NCBI GenBank assembly: GCA_052034005.1
Contig: JBPOJB010000003.1
Span: 1-64,000, forward strand
DNA length: 64,000 nt
Reading direction: 5' to 3'
From: JAAYDI01 sp052034005
GTDB lineage: Bacteria; Planctomycetota; Planctomycetia; Pirellulales; Pirellulaceae
The notes beneath the pieces are model-generated. The model was given only the letters and a program-made list of their open reading frames with translations. It was not told the DNA's origin and did no database searches. Of this stretch, positions 51,542 to 60,375 are shown one piece after another; the first letter of the stretch is position 1; each line of letters opens with the position of its first letter. The translations under genes and the position numbers were made by a program.

Positions 51542-54055
51542 ATGCGGTTTTCACACAGTCTCTGCGCGGTCGCCTTATGTCTCTTGGGCGTGGCGGCGGC
51601 GGCAGGCTCCGAGAGCCCGGCAACCCTGCAGGTGCAGGTCGATGCCGGCGGCCGGCGGATCCAGGTCAGCCCGGACCTCTACGGGATCTTCTTCGAAGAG
51701 ATCAATCATGCCGGAGATGGCGGGCTCTATGCCGAAATGGTGCAGAACCGCACGTTCGAGGAGAACGAGCTGTCCGCGCACATGCGGTTGGTCGACGGCA
51801 ACGTGGTCACGGACAACGGCTGGTGGTACCGCTGGAAGCCCCGCACCGAGCTGCACGGCTGGTCGGTCGTGGCCGGCGACGGTTCGGAGGTGGCCATCGC
51901 GCTCGACCAGACCTATCCATTGAATGAGCAGAGTCCGCACGCGATACGCGTGGATGTCCGCACGGTGCGCGGCGCAGCCGGCTTCGCGAACGAGGGGTAC
52001 TGGGGCATGTCGGTCATCCAGGGGGGCCAGTACCTGTTGTCGTTCTACGCGCGCAGCGATCAGCAGGTGCCGGTCACGGCCACCCTCGAAAACGCGGACG
52101 GCACGGAGGTCTACGCGGAAGCGGCCGTCGACAAGGTCGGCGGCCCATGGCGGCAATACCACTGCAGTCTGACGTCCCGCGGTACCGACCCTCAAGCGCG
52201 ACTGGTGATCCGGTTCGATCGGCCGGTGACGATGTGGTTCGATATCGTCTCGCTGTTTCCCCAGCACACGTACAAGGGCCGGATTCCCGGCCTGCGGGCG
52301 GACCTGGTGGGCAAGCTCGAGGAGCTGCGTCCCCGGTTCCTGCGGTTTCCCGGCGGGTGTGTCGTGGAAGGCTGCACGTTGGACAACCGCATCCAGTGGA
52401 AACGGACGGTTGGGGATATTGCCCAACGGCCGGGCCATTGGGATCTGTGGGGGTACCGGACCACGGACGGATTGGGTTTCCACGAGTTCCTGCAGCTGGC
52501 CGAGGACCTGAACGCCGAAGCCATGTACGTGTGCAACGTCGGCATGAGCTGCCAGGCCCGGCACGCGGAAGTGGTGACCGACCCCGACGAGATCTTGAGC
52601 GTTTACGTGCAGGACACGCTCGATGCGCTGGAGTATGCGCTGGGCAGTCCGGACAGCCAGTGGGGATCGCTGCGGGCGCGGAACGGGCATCCGGAGCCTT
52701 TCAAGATCAAGTACGTGGAAATCGGCAACGAGAATCACGGTCCGGATTATCAGCGGGCCTACCGGTTGTTCTACGCGGCCATCAAGGCCCGCTACCCGGA
52801 GATCATCACGATTGCCGATCAGCCGATTCCCGATGCACCGGTCGAGATGGTCGACGAGCACTACTATGTCGCGCCCGAGTGGTTCTTCGCGCACGCCGAT
52901 CGCTATGACACGTATGACCGCCAGGGCCCGAAGATCTACGTCGGCGAATACGCGGTCAACAATGATGTCGGCAGCGGGAACCTGCTGGGCGCCTTGTCGG
53001 AAGCGGCGTTCATGCTGGGGATGGAACGCAACTCGGACCTGGTGATGATGGCCTCCTATGCGCCGCTGTTTGAAAACGTCCACGACCGCGAGTGGCCCGT
53101 GAATCTGATCCGGTTCGACAGCTCGCGGGTGATCGGCCGCAGCTCGTTCTACGTCCAGAAGATGTTTTCCGAGCATCTGCCGACGACGATGGTCGAGACG
53201 CGCATCTCGGGTCCGGAGACGGCCCGGTTGCGCGAGCCGCGCGGCCGGGTCGGGTTGCGGACCTGGTTGGCGGACGCCGAGTTCAAGGACATCCGGGTCA
53301 CGAAAGGGGACCAGGTGCTGTACGCGTCCGACTTCACGCACGACGCCGACCCCTGGCGTCCGCGCCGGCGCAGCGGCAACTGGGTGGTGGAACAGGGCGT
53401 CTATCGCCAGACCGATCCGCGCGCGACCGACACGTTGACGCTGCTGGGCGACGAGTCCTGGGCGGACTACACGTTGGAGTTGAAAGCCAAGCGCAACGCC
53501 GGCGCCGAGGGTTTCATCATCTGCTTCCGCGCCCAGGGCCGCGAGCATGTCCAGTGGAACCTGGGCGGCTGGGGCAACACCCTGCACGCCATCCAGCTGG
53601 TCACCGGCGACTCGGCCACCATCGCCACCCAGACGCCCGGGTCGATCGATATCGGCCGGTGGTACGACCTGAAGATCGTGCTCCACGGCCAGCATGTGGA
53701 GTGCCTGCTGGACGGCCGGGTGATCCACAGCCTCGAGGTCGTGCGACCCGCGCCGGCGGACTTCTTCGCCAACGCCGGGCTCGACGAGCGGACTTCCGAG
53801 GCCGTGGTCAAACTCGTCAACGCGAGTCCCGACCACCGCGGCGTGCAGCTGGCCTTCGAAGGGCTCGGGAAGATCGACCGCGCGGCGCGGGTGATTACGC
53901 TGTCGGGCGCCGGCCCGGAGGACGAGAACTCGCTGGACGATCCGTTGCGGATCTCGCCCGTCGAATCGACCTTCGACGGCGCGGCGGACCGGTTCGCCTA
54001 CGAAGTGCGCCCCTGGTCCGTGACCATTCTGCGGTTGAAGACCACCGGGCCGTGA
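51542..54055 (+). CDS. Secreted alpha-L-arabinofuranosidase, GH51-like
   Basis: An 837-residue exported protein (signal M-R-F-S-H-S-L-C-A-V-A-L...A-A-A-G-S). After I-S/V-S-P-D-L-Y-G-I-F-F-E-E-I-N-H comes a carbohydrate-binding-like beta region to about 250, then the GH51 TIM barrel. Catalytic residues are the acid/base Glu397 in E-I-G-N-E-N-H-G and the nucleophile Glu469 in Y-V-G-E-Y-A. The C-terminal part is longer than in simple GH51 enzymes: a laminin-G/DUF1080-like beta-sandwich (A-D-Y-T-L-E-L-K-A, W-N-L-G-G-W-G-N) is inserted at about 570-750, before the final beta-sandwich. It removes terminal arabinofuranose from arabinan or arabinoxylan. CGGAG 9 nt before ATG supports the start. Confidence 0.92.
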   Translation: MRFSHSLCAVALCLLGVAAAAGSESPATLQVQVDAGGRRIQVSPDLYGIFFEEINHAGDGGLYAEMVQNRTFEENELSAHMRLVDGNVVTDNGWWYRWKPRTELHGWSVVAGDGSEVAIALDQTYPLNEQSPHAIRVDVRTVRGAAGFANEGYWGMSVIQGGQYLLSFYARSDQQVPVTATLENADGTEVYAEAAVDKVGGPWRQYHCSLTSRGTDPQARLVIRFDRPVTMWFDIVSLFPQHTYKGRIPGLRADLVGKLEELRPRFLRFPGGCVVEGCTLDNRIQWKRTVGDIAQRPGHWDLWGYRTTDGLGFHEFLQLAEDLNAEAMYVCNVGMSCQARHAEVVTDPDEILSVYVQDTLDALEYALGSPDSQWGSLRARNGHPEPFKIKYVEIGNENHGPDYQRAYRLFYAAIKARYPEIITIADQPIPDAPVEMVDEHYYVAPEWFFAHADRYDTYDRQGPKIYVGEYAVNNDVGSGNLLGALSEAAFMLGMERNSDLVMMASYAPLFENVHDREWPVNLIRFDSSRVIGRSSFYVQKMFSEHLPTTMVETRISGPETARLREPRGRVGLRTWLADAEFKDIRVTKGDQVLYASDFTHDADPWRPRRRSGNWVVEQGVYRQTDPRATDTLTLLGDESWADYTLELKAKRNAGAEGFIICFRAQGREHVQWNLGGWGNTLHAIQLVTGDSATIATQTPGSIDIGRWYDLKIVLHGQHVECLLDGRVIHSLEVVRPAPADFFANAGLDERTSEAVVKLVNASPDHRGVQLAFEGLGKIDRAARVITLSGAGPEDENSLDDPLRISPVESTFDGAADRFAYEVRPWSVTILRLKTTGP

Positions 54056-54082
54056 GCGCCGGTCGCGGCGGTGCGCGCCATG

Positions 54083-54526
54083 CTACCCCTCGCTGAGCCG
54101 GTCGTAGAGCGTGACGGGGCTGACCGGGTTGATCTCGGCACGGGTCAAGGCGAAGATTGCGGCGTCCAGGTCATTGAAGCAGAACACCATCACCGCGCTC
54201 ACGCCGAGCCGGGCGCTGAACGCATACATGTACTCCACGTTGATCCCCGCGCGATCGAAAACCTGCAGCAGTTCGACCAGTCCGCCCGGCTGGTCCTGGA
54301 CCTCGACCGCCAGCACCTCGGTGACCGTGACGTTCAAGCCGGCCGCTTCGAGAACCTCCTTGGCGCGCTGCCATTCACGCACGATCAGCCGCAGGGTCCC
54401 GTAGCTCTTGTGATCGGCCAGCGACAGGGTCACGATGTTGATTCCCGCGCCGGCCAGCAGATCGCAGGGGGCAAACAGTTGGCCTGGTTTGTTGAGGATG
54501 GTGAGGGAAAGCTGTGGGATTCTCAT
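54083..54526 (-). CDS. Tandem ACT-domain protein
   Basis: A 147-residue protein of two ACT domains. The first is L-S-L-T-I-L-N-K-P-G-Q-L with G-I-N-I-V-T-L-S-L-A, and the second V-E-V-Q-D-Q-P-G-G-L with G-I-N-V-E-Y-M-Y-A. Such stand-alone double-ACT proteins bind amino acids and are often linked to aromatic amino acid or phenylacetate metabolism. AGGAG 7 nt before ATG 54526 supports the start; a longer frame to 54562 lacks such a site. It is divergent from the benzoate-CoA-ligase-like gene, a pairing seen for ACT proteins next to aryl-CoA ligases. The shared 154-bp region could therefore carry a common control site. Confidence 0.85.
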   Translation of the reverse strand: MRIPQLSLTILNKPGQLFAPCDLLAGAGINIVTLSLADHKSYGTLRLIVREWQRAKEVLEAAGLNVTVTEVLAVEVQDQPGGLVELLQVFDRAGINVEYMYAFSARLGVSAVMVFCFNDLDAAIFALTRAEINPVSPVTLYDRLSEG

Positions 54527-54613
54527 GAGAGCGCTCCTGCAGGGTCTGGCACGTTCCGCCACCGGCTGACATTCTGGTGCCGGGCCGGCTGGAAGTCAAC
54601 TCGCCCGCTTGGG

Positions 54614-54641
54614 TTGACATGCCCGGCGGCAGAATTAGATT
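54614..54641 (+). promoter_or_regulatory. Promoter for the aryl-CoA ligase gene
   Basis: A consensus TTGACA (54614-54619) and TAGATT (54636-54641) are separated by 16 bp, about 40 bp before the ligase start codon. Confidence 0.55.
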
Positions 54642-54680
54642 AGGAACCGCCGAGCATTTTGTCCGGCCCGGAGCGCCCCG

Positions 54681-56261
54681 ATGATGTCCGCAGATCTCCC
54701 AGAGCGGTTGAACGTTGCCACGGTCTTCGTGGACGTCCATCTGAGTCAGGGGCGGGCCGACAAGACGGCGATCCATTGCGGCGACGAGACGGTGACCTAC
54801 CGGCAGCTGTACCACCGGGTGAACCGCTTCGGCAACGCGCTGCGGGAGTTGGACGTGCGGATCGAAGAACGCGTGGCGCTGCTGCTGCCGGACAGCCCGC
54901 CCTGGGCCTATACGTTCTTCGGGACCATGAAGATCGGCGCCGTGGCCGTGCCGCTCAACACGCTGCTGGCGCCCAAGGACTACGAGTACCTGCTGAACGA
55001 CAGCCGCGCCCGCGTGCTGGTCGTGCACGATGCGCTCTTGGGACAGATCGCCCCGATCCGTGCGAATCTGCGATATGTCAAGCATGTCATCACGACCGGC
55101 GACGCCGGGTCGACCGAGTTGAGTCTCGACGAGCTGATGCAGCGCGCGTCGCCCGAGTTGACGGCGGCGGACACGAGCAAGGACGACGCGGCATTCTGGC
55201 TTTACAGCTCCGGCACCACCGGTGCGCCCAAGGGTGCAATCCACCTGCACCACGACATGATCGTCGAGGCGGACCAGTATGCGCGGGCGACCATCGGTCT
55301 CGAGGAATCGGACGTGTCCTACTCGGTCGCCAAGCTGTTCTTCGCCTACGGGTTGGGAAACGGGCTGTATTTCCCGCTGGCGACCGGCGGCACGACCGTG
55401 CTGCTGCCCGAGCGGCCGCTGCCGGAGAAGGTGTTCGAAGTCATCGACCGGTATCAGCCGACGGTTTTCTACGGCGTGCCGACCAGCTACGCGGCGCTGT
55501 TGCACCATGCGGAGAAGACCGGCCGGACCAGCCTGGGACGCGTGCGGATGTGCATCGCCGCCGGCGAGACGCTCCCGCGACACATCTTCCTCACCTGGCG
55601 CGAACGCTTCCGCGTGGAGATCCTCGACGGCATCGGCTCGACGGAGATCCTGCACATCTTCATCTCCAATCGGCCGGGGAAAGCCAAGGCCGGCAGCACG
55701 GGCCAGATCGTCCCGGGCTACGACGCGCGGATCGTCGACGACGACGGCCGCGACCTGCCCGCCGGGCAGGTGGGCACGCTCCTGATCCGCGGCGAGAGCA
55801 TCGCAGCCGGCTACTGGAACAAGCACGCGGCCACCAAGCAGACGTTCTGCGGCGAGTGGATCAACACGCGCGACAAGTTCATGGTGGACCCCGACGGATA
55901 CTTCTGGTACGCCGGCCGCGCTGACGACATGCTCAAAGTGAGCGGCCAGGCCGTCTGGCCGGCCGACGTGGAGTGCATCCTGCAGGGGCACCCGGCCGTG
56001 CTCGAGAGCGGCGTGACCGGCGCCGAGGACGCCGAAGGGCTGGTCAAGCCGGTGGCTTATGTCGTGCTCAAGGACGGCTGTCAAGGCTCGCCCGAGCTGG
56101 CGCGCGAACTCCAGGACTTCGTCAAACGCAACGCGGCGCCCCACAAATACCCGCGCGCCGTCCTCTTCGTCGAAAGCCTCCCCAAAACCGCCACCGGGAA
56201 GATCAAGCGGTACGAGCTGCGCGAACGGGCAGAGGTCGACGGCGTGCTACGTCCGCAGTAG
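54681..56261 (+). CDS. Benzoate-CoA-ligase-family AMP-binding enzyme
   Basis: A 526-residue acyl/aryl-CoA synthetase that forms an adenylate and then a CoA thioester. The P-loop-like A3 motif is Y-S-S-G-T-T-G-A-P-K-G, A5 is D-G-I-G-S-T-E-I-L-H, A8 is Y-A-G-R-A-D-D-M-L-K-V-S-G, and the A10 lysine is in P-K-T-A-T-G-K-I-K-R. The features A-Y-G-L-G-N and F-Y-G-V-P-T-S-Y-A match benzoate/4-hydroxybenzoate-CoA ligases rather than medium-chain or acetate enzymes. GGAG 7 nt before ATG 54681 supports the start. It has its own strong promoter. Its 3' end overlaps the convergent KAS III gene by 15 bp. Confidence 0.9.
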   Translation: MMSADLPERLNVATVFVDVHLSQGRADKTAIHCGDETVTYRQLYHRVNRFGNALRELDVRIEERVALLLPDSPPWAYTFFGTMKIGAVAVPLNTLLAPKDYEYLLNDSRARVLVVHDALLGQIAPIRANLRYVKHVITTGDAGSTELSLDELMQRASPELTAADTSKDDAAFWLYSSGTTGAPKGAIHLHHDMIVEADQYARATIGLEESDVSYSVAKLFFAYGLGNGLYFPLATGGTTVLLPERPLPEKVFEVIDRYQPTVFYGVPTSYAALLHHAEKTGRTSLGRVRMCIAAGETLPRHIFLTWRERFRVEILDGIGSTEILHIFISNRPGKAKAGSTGQIVPGYDARIVDDDGRDLPAGQVGTLLIRGESIAAGYWNKHAATKQTFCGEWINTRDKFMVDPDGYFWYAGRADDMLKVSGQAVWPADVECILQGHPAVLESGVTGAEDAEGLVKPVAYVVLKDGCQGSPELARELQDFVKRNAAPHKYPRAVLFVESLPKTATGKIKRYELRERAEVDGVLRPQ

Positions 56262-57248
56262 CGCGGAGCCCCAGACGAACCCCGAGCCGAACGCGACCAG
56301 CAGGACCAGGCTGCCTCGGCGGATCATCCCCGCCTGGCGGGCCTCGTGCAACGCGATCGGCAACGAGGCGGAGGCGATGTTGCCGTACTCCTCGACGTTC
56401 ATGTAGACCTTCGACGCCGCAATCCCCACGCGCTGGACGATCGCCTCCAACATGCGCAAGTTTGCCTGGTGCGGCACCAGGCAGTCGATCTGATCGAGCG
56501 TCAATCCGTGCCGCTCCAGGCACTCGAAGACCGCGCCCGACATCCGCTCCACCCCGTGCTCGAACACGGCCTTGCCGTCCATGCGGAAATGCACCCGGCC
56601 CGCGTCGATGTCCTCCTTCGTGATGTGCTGCTTGCGGCCCAGCGCACTGCCCGGCGCCGCCGTGAAGAGCGCGCGGGCGTGCCGCCCGTCCGCGTGGAGC
56701 GTGGTCGAGAGGATCCGCGGGCCGCGACTCGATGCCGGGCCGACGACCACCGCCCCCGCACCGTCTCCCAGCAGGATGGCGATGTTCCGGCCGTCGTATG
56801 AGCCGTCGATCCGCGAGGACAGGACCTCGGCGCAGGCCACCAGCACGTGGCGATAGGTCCCCGCACGCACGAAATGGTCGGCCAGGGACAGGCCGTAGAT
56901 CAGCCCGGCACACTGCTGCTTGATGTCCAGGACCGGAATGCCGGCCAGGCCCAGCTTCCCTTGCAGGAAGAACGCACACCCGGGGTCCGCATGGTCGGGC
57001 GTGATCGTGTTCATGATCACCAGGTCGATCTGGTCCAGCTCGAGCCCGGCATCCGCCACGGCCGCGCGGCAGGCGAGCGCCGCGAGGTCCGACGCCGCCA
57101 CATCCGCCTCCGCGTGCCGCCGCCGACGCACGCCCGTACGCGTCACGATGAACTCGTCGCTGGTCTCCATCATCTGCATGACGTCGAAGTTCGTCACGAC
57201 GCGTGGCGGGACGTAACAGCCGGTGCCGAGGATTCGAGATGCGGGCAT
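56247..57248 (-). CDS. Beta-ketoacyl synthase III (FabH-like)
   Basis: A 333-residue thiolase-fold condensing enzyme. The nucleophile cysteine is in K-Q-Q-C-A-G-L-I-Y-G-L, the histidine in P-H-Q-A-N-L-R, and the asparagine in E-Y-G-N-I-A-S-A-S: a full Cys-His-Asn triad. The N-terminus R-I-L-G-T-G-C-Y-V-P-P is typical. FabH starts fatty acid synthesis, but relatives act in secondary metabolism on aryl-CoA starters. Placement as the last gene of the dehydratase-like operon suggests a special role rather than housekeeping. It lies 74 bp after the MBL hydrolase gene. Confidence 0.92.
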   Translation of the reverse strand: MPASRILGTGCYVPPRVVTNFDVMQMMETSDEFIVTRTGVRRRRHAEADVAASDLAALACRAAVADAGLELDQIDLVIMNTITPDHADPGCAFFLQGKLGLAGIPVLDIKQQCAGLIYGLSLADHFVRAGTYRHVLVACAEVLSSRIDGSYDGRNIAILLGDGAGAVVVGPASSRGPRILSTTLHADGRHARALFTAAPGSALGRKQHITKEDIDAGRVHFRMDGKAVFEHGVERMSGAVFECLERHGLTLDQIDCLVPHQANLRMLEAIVQRVGIAASKVYMNVEEYGNIASASLPIALHEARQAGMIRRGSLVLLVAFGSGFVWGSALLRT

Positions 57249-57322
57249 GAGGAACCCCTGGGGTTGGGATGCTCGTGAAGGATGGTGACATTATCGACCG
57301 GCATGGCAGGCATTTCCATCCG

Positions 57323-58258
57323 TCACGCGTCGATGCCCGCATGCCGCCGCGACTGCTTGACCATCAGGCCGCAGTTCTTCTGGAAGAAGTCCAACGGCAG
57401 CGACTGCAGCCGGGCATGGATCTCGGCGCCCAGGGTCTCGGCGATCTGGCGCGCCGCCAGGCCCGCCTGGGAGTCGGCGACGATCCGCTCGTGGTACTGC
57501 CGGGCGCTGGCCAGGGCGCCGGCGAAGTAGGAGCGGATCGCATCGGCGCCGCGGAGGACCCCATTGTGGCTCAAGCACAACGTCTCCGCGCCGAGGCTGG
57601 CAAGCCGCTCGAGCGAATTCAGGTACGCGGCGTATCCCGAGAAATAGTTCGGCCACCACAGGCCGGCGCTCGGCATGTAGTAGCCGCTGGCGTCGGAGAT
57701 CGCCAGCACCCCCGCGTCGGCATGGTGCAGACTGATGCTGCAATCGCTATGGCCGGGCGTCTCCAGCACGCTCCACGCGCTGCCCGCAACGTCAATCGTG
57801 TCGCCCTCCCCCACCACCCGGTCGACTGCCAGGCCGCCCTCGGGGAACGCCGGCGGCGCGGCGGGCTCGGCCGCGTCCGGCGCGCCGGTCCCGGCCACCG
57901 CGTTGGTGATGAGCGAATCGATCTGGCGGAAGAACGCGAGTGCCTTCTCCGAGCGCAGCGCGGCCGCGGCCGGCGCGGAGGCGACCACACGGACGCCGGG
58001 GAACATCTCGCGCAGACGCGGCACCGCCATGACGTGATCCGGGTGCGCGTGGGTCACAACGAGCGTGCGCACGAACTCCGCCCCGATCCCCAAATCCGCC
58101 AACTGGCGGCACAGGATCGGCCCGACGGCGCTGATGCCGCCCTCGATGATCATGCCTTCACGCGCGCCGCGCACCAGGTACACGGGATAGCCGGTGGTGC
58201 CGAGCATCCACACGCCGTCGGTCACTTCCACGGGAGGGTTCTGGATCAACATCTTCAT
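57323..58258 (-). CDS. MBL-fold metallohydrolase
   Basis: A 311-residue metallo-beta-lactamase-fold hydrolase. The metal-binding motif is V-V-T-H-A-H-P-D-H, with the third histidine in E-T-P-G-H-S-D, Asp in A-I-S-D-A-S and the last histidine in C-L-S-H-N-G, so a dinuclear site is likely. C-terminal helical segments (about 235-311) resemble a substrate cap as in glyoxalase II and thioesterase-like members. A thioester hydrolase role would suit the operon but is not proven. It follows the activator gene by 77 bp and precedes KAS III. Confidence 0.85.
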   Translation of the reverse strand: MKMLIQNPPVEVTDGVWMLGTTGYPVYLVRGAREGMIIEGGISAVGPILCRQLADLGIGAEFVRTLVVTHAHPDHVMAVPRLREMFPGVRVVASAPAAAALRSEKALAFFRQIDSLITNAVAGTGAPDAAEPAAPPAFPEGGLAVDRVVGEGDTIDVAGSAWSVLETPGHSDCSISLHHADAGVLAISDASGYYMPSAGLWWPNYFSGYAAYLNSLERLASLGAETLCLSHNGVLRGADAIRSYFAGALASARQYHERIVADSQAGLAARQIAETLGAEIHARLQSLPLDFFQKNCGLMVKQSRRHAGIDA

Positions 58259-58335
58259 ATGCCCTGTGGGACAACGCCTGCCGGATTACCCGCCGCGAGG
58301 GCCGACGATGCCGGCCACGCACTCCGCGGCCCCGC

Positions 58336-59118
58336 CTACTGCCTCTTCTCTGCCGCCTCCAGCGCGAACAGCGCGGCGCCCAGTGCCCCGACGAACTGCG
58401 CCTCGGGCGGCACGCGCACCGGGCAGCCGAAGGCCTGCTCCGCCACAGCCGCCAGCACCGGGTTGTGGGCCACCACGCCGCCAGTCATGACCAGCGTGCC
58501 GTCGATGGCATCCATCTCTACGACCCGCTTGATCACCGAACGGAACGCGCCTTTGACAATATCCTCCACCTTCTCGCCGACCCGGATCTTCTCGAGGACC
58601 TCGGTCGCCGCAAAGACGGTGCAGTAGCTCCCCAGCGTGACATCCTTGGTCGAGCGTTCCGCCAGCGCATTGAGGTCTGCCAGCGGGATGTCCAGCCGGT
58701 AGGCGATCTCCTCCAGGAACGCGCCGGTGCCGGCCGCGCACTTGCGGTTCATCTTGAAGCGGGTCCGCCCCCCGTCCGCGTCGAGGTGGATGACCTTGCT
58801 GTCCTGCGCGCCGATGTCAATGATCGTCATGGCGCAGCGGAACTGGTGGAAGGCGCCCTTGCCGTGGCACGCGATCTCGGTCATCTTGCCGCCGGCCCAC
58901 GCCACGTTATCCCGCCCGTAACCGGTGGACAGGGCGCCGGCGATCTGCGATTCTTCCAACCGTGCAGTGGTCAACGCCTCATCCAGCAGCCGCCGCGCCG
59001 TCTGGGGGTAGTCGACGCCCGAGCGCCGCACCGCCCGGGCCACTGGCCGCCGGTCGCGGTCGATGATCACCAGTTTCGCCGCCGATGCGCCGATGTCGAT
59101 GCCGCAGAAGTAGCTCAT
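58336..59118 (-). CDS. 2-hydroxyacyl-CoA dehydratase/benzoyl-CoA reductase activator ATPase
   Basis: A 260-residue ASKHA ATPase with one bridging [4Fe-4S] cluster at the dimer interface. It starts M-S-Y-F-C-G-I-D-I-G-A-S and has the phosphate motif I-D-I-G-A-Q-D-S-K. Cys127 in N-R-K-C-A-A-G-T-G and Cys166 in G-S-Y-C-T-V-F are the cluster ligands, at the same positions as in the characterised activator HgdC of Acidaminococcus. It uses ATP hydrolysis to shoot a single electron into the partner dehydratase or reductase. Its start overlaps the partner's stop by 4 bp (59115-59118, ATGA). The cluster is oxygen-sensitive in known members, hinting at anoxic or microoxic use. Confidence 0.92.
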   Translation of the reverse strand: MSYFCGIDIGASAAKLVIIDRDRRPVARAVRRSGVDYPQTARRLLDEALTTARLEESQIAGALSTGYGRDNVAWAGGKMTEIACHGKGAFHQFRCAMTIIDIGAQDSKVIHLDADGGRTRFKMNRKCAAGTGAFLEEIAYRLDIPLADLNALAERSTKDVTLGSYCTVFAATEVLEKIRVGEKVEDIVKGAFRSVIKRVVEMDAIDGTLVMTGGVVAHNPVLAAVAEQAFGCPVRVPPEAQFVGALGAALFALEAAEKRQ

Positions 59119-60341
59119 GCCTGCAATAGCTGCTCCACAAACGCCTCGATGTTCGTCCGCGTCTGCTCCTCCGAATAGAGCCGCAGATCGTTCAAGTCGC
59201 CGTTGATCGCCAGGTGCGGCTTGCCCAGCTTCTTGTCCAGCCGCTGCGGCAGCCCGTAGCGGCTGTTCGAGTTGTTCGGGCAGGTCTTGGCGTCGTGATA
59301 CACGATGCCGTCCACCTTGAAGCGGGCCACCATCCGCTCCATGTACGCCTCCTTCCGATCGTCCGAGCGGCAGATGAAGATGTCGCTGTAGGCGCGCGCC
59401 ATGCTGCGGAACGGATCGGCCGGGTCCAGGGCCTCGAAGATCCAGCTGTTGCAGTAGGTGGAGGCCACGACGCACGCTTGAAGCTGCAAGAACTGGGTAC
59501 TGAGACTGCTCAGCTTGCCCCAAATCGGCATCCCCTCCCAGTAGATGCGCAGCCGCTCGCCTTCCACCGCCGCCACGCCGTCGGCCACCCGCTGTTCCAG
59601 CTCCGCCAGCAGCAGTTGGTAGTAGTCGACCGCCCCGCTCAAGCCCCGCATCACCACCGCCGGCCCCATCTGCACGCTGCCATCAAAGAAGGTCAGAGGC
59701 GAGGGCACGTGAGCCGCCGTCTCGAGCACCGCCTTCCACAGCGTCGTCGTCCGCTTGGAGATCCCGACCACCTCGCGCAGCCGGTCGATGTCGAAGCGCT
59801 GACCCGCCACCTCCTCCAGCGGCGCCACGAGCGACTCGATCTGGCCGGTCACGTACTCCACGATCGCGCTGTCCAGCTCGCCAATCGACCGCGGCGTGTG
59901 GACTCCCACACACGGCACCGAGAACTCCCGCCCGTAGAACTGGAACCAGTCCTTCACGTCCCGGCATTGATTGGTGTTGAAGACCAGCACGTCCGGCTTG
60001 GGCGGGCCGGAGAGCTTCATCTTCTGGAGCGGGCTTTCGCCTTTCAGATAGGAGCCGATGTCGCTCGTCAGGTAGGAGCAGATGTCAGGCGAGAAGCCCC
60101 GGGCGTTGGCCAACGGGATCAGGTCGGTGGCCATCCGCGCGGCGCCCAGCATCGCGCCGTGGTTCTCCGGGAAATACACGTTGAACCCCAGCGCCCACAA
60201 CAACTCGGCCGGCCCGACACTCGTGCACCACGCGGTCTTCTTCCCCTCCGATGCGCCGCGCCCCAGGTCGGCAAAATAGCCACCCATCACTTCACGGAGC
60301 TTCTTGGTCGTCTCAAAGTCCTTACGTTCGGCCGGTGGCAT
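59115..60341 (-). CDS. 2-hydroxyacyl-CoA dehydratase-family subunit (HgdB/BcrB-like)
   Basis: A 408-residue protein of the HgdB/BcrB/FldB superfamily (Pfam HGD-D). The cysteines Cys39 in T-A-W-C-T-S, Cys126 in N-T-N-Q-C-R-D and Cys354 in A-K-T-C-P-N-N occupy the usual three ligand positions. Known enzymes of this family have two such subunits; here only one is encoded, so a homodimer is likely. That is the layout of the YjiM/YjiL-type and double-cubane-cluster proteins. ATG at 60341 is preceded by GGAGAGG 9 nt upstream. It is coupled to the activator gene and 34 bp behind the FadB-like gene. Substrate unknown. Confidence 0.88.
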   Translation of the reverse strand: MPPAERKDFETTKKLREVMGGYFADLGRGASEGKKTAWCTSVGPAELLWALGFNVYFPENHGAMLGAARMATDLIPLANARGFSPDICSYLTSDIGSYLKGESPLQKMKLSGPPKPDVLVFNTNQCRDVKDWFQFYGREFSVPCVGVHTPRSIGELDSAIVEYVTGQIESLVAPLEEVAGQRFDIDRLREVVGISKRTTTLWKAVLETAAHVPSPLTFFDGSVQMGPAVVMRGLSGAVDYYQLLLAELEQRVADGVAAVEGERLRIYWEGMPIWGKLSSLSTQFLQLQACVVASTYCNSWIFEALDPADPFRSMARAYSDIFICRSDDRKEAYMERMVARFKVDGIVYHDAKTCPNNSNSRYGLPQRLDKKLGKPHLAINGDLNDLRLYSEEQTRTNIEAFVEQLLQA

Positions 60342-60375
60342 CGGATCGATCCTCTCCTGGACAGCGGGATACTCA

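Noticed and set aside
51575..53836. Open frame of about 750 codons on the minus strand opposite the GH51 gene
   Set aside because: Antisense shadow; the plus-strand frame has a signal peptide, ribosome binding site and both catalytic glutamates.
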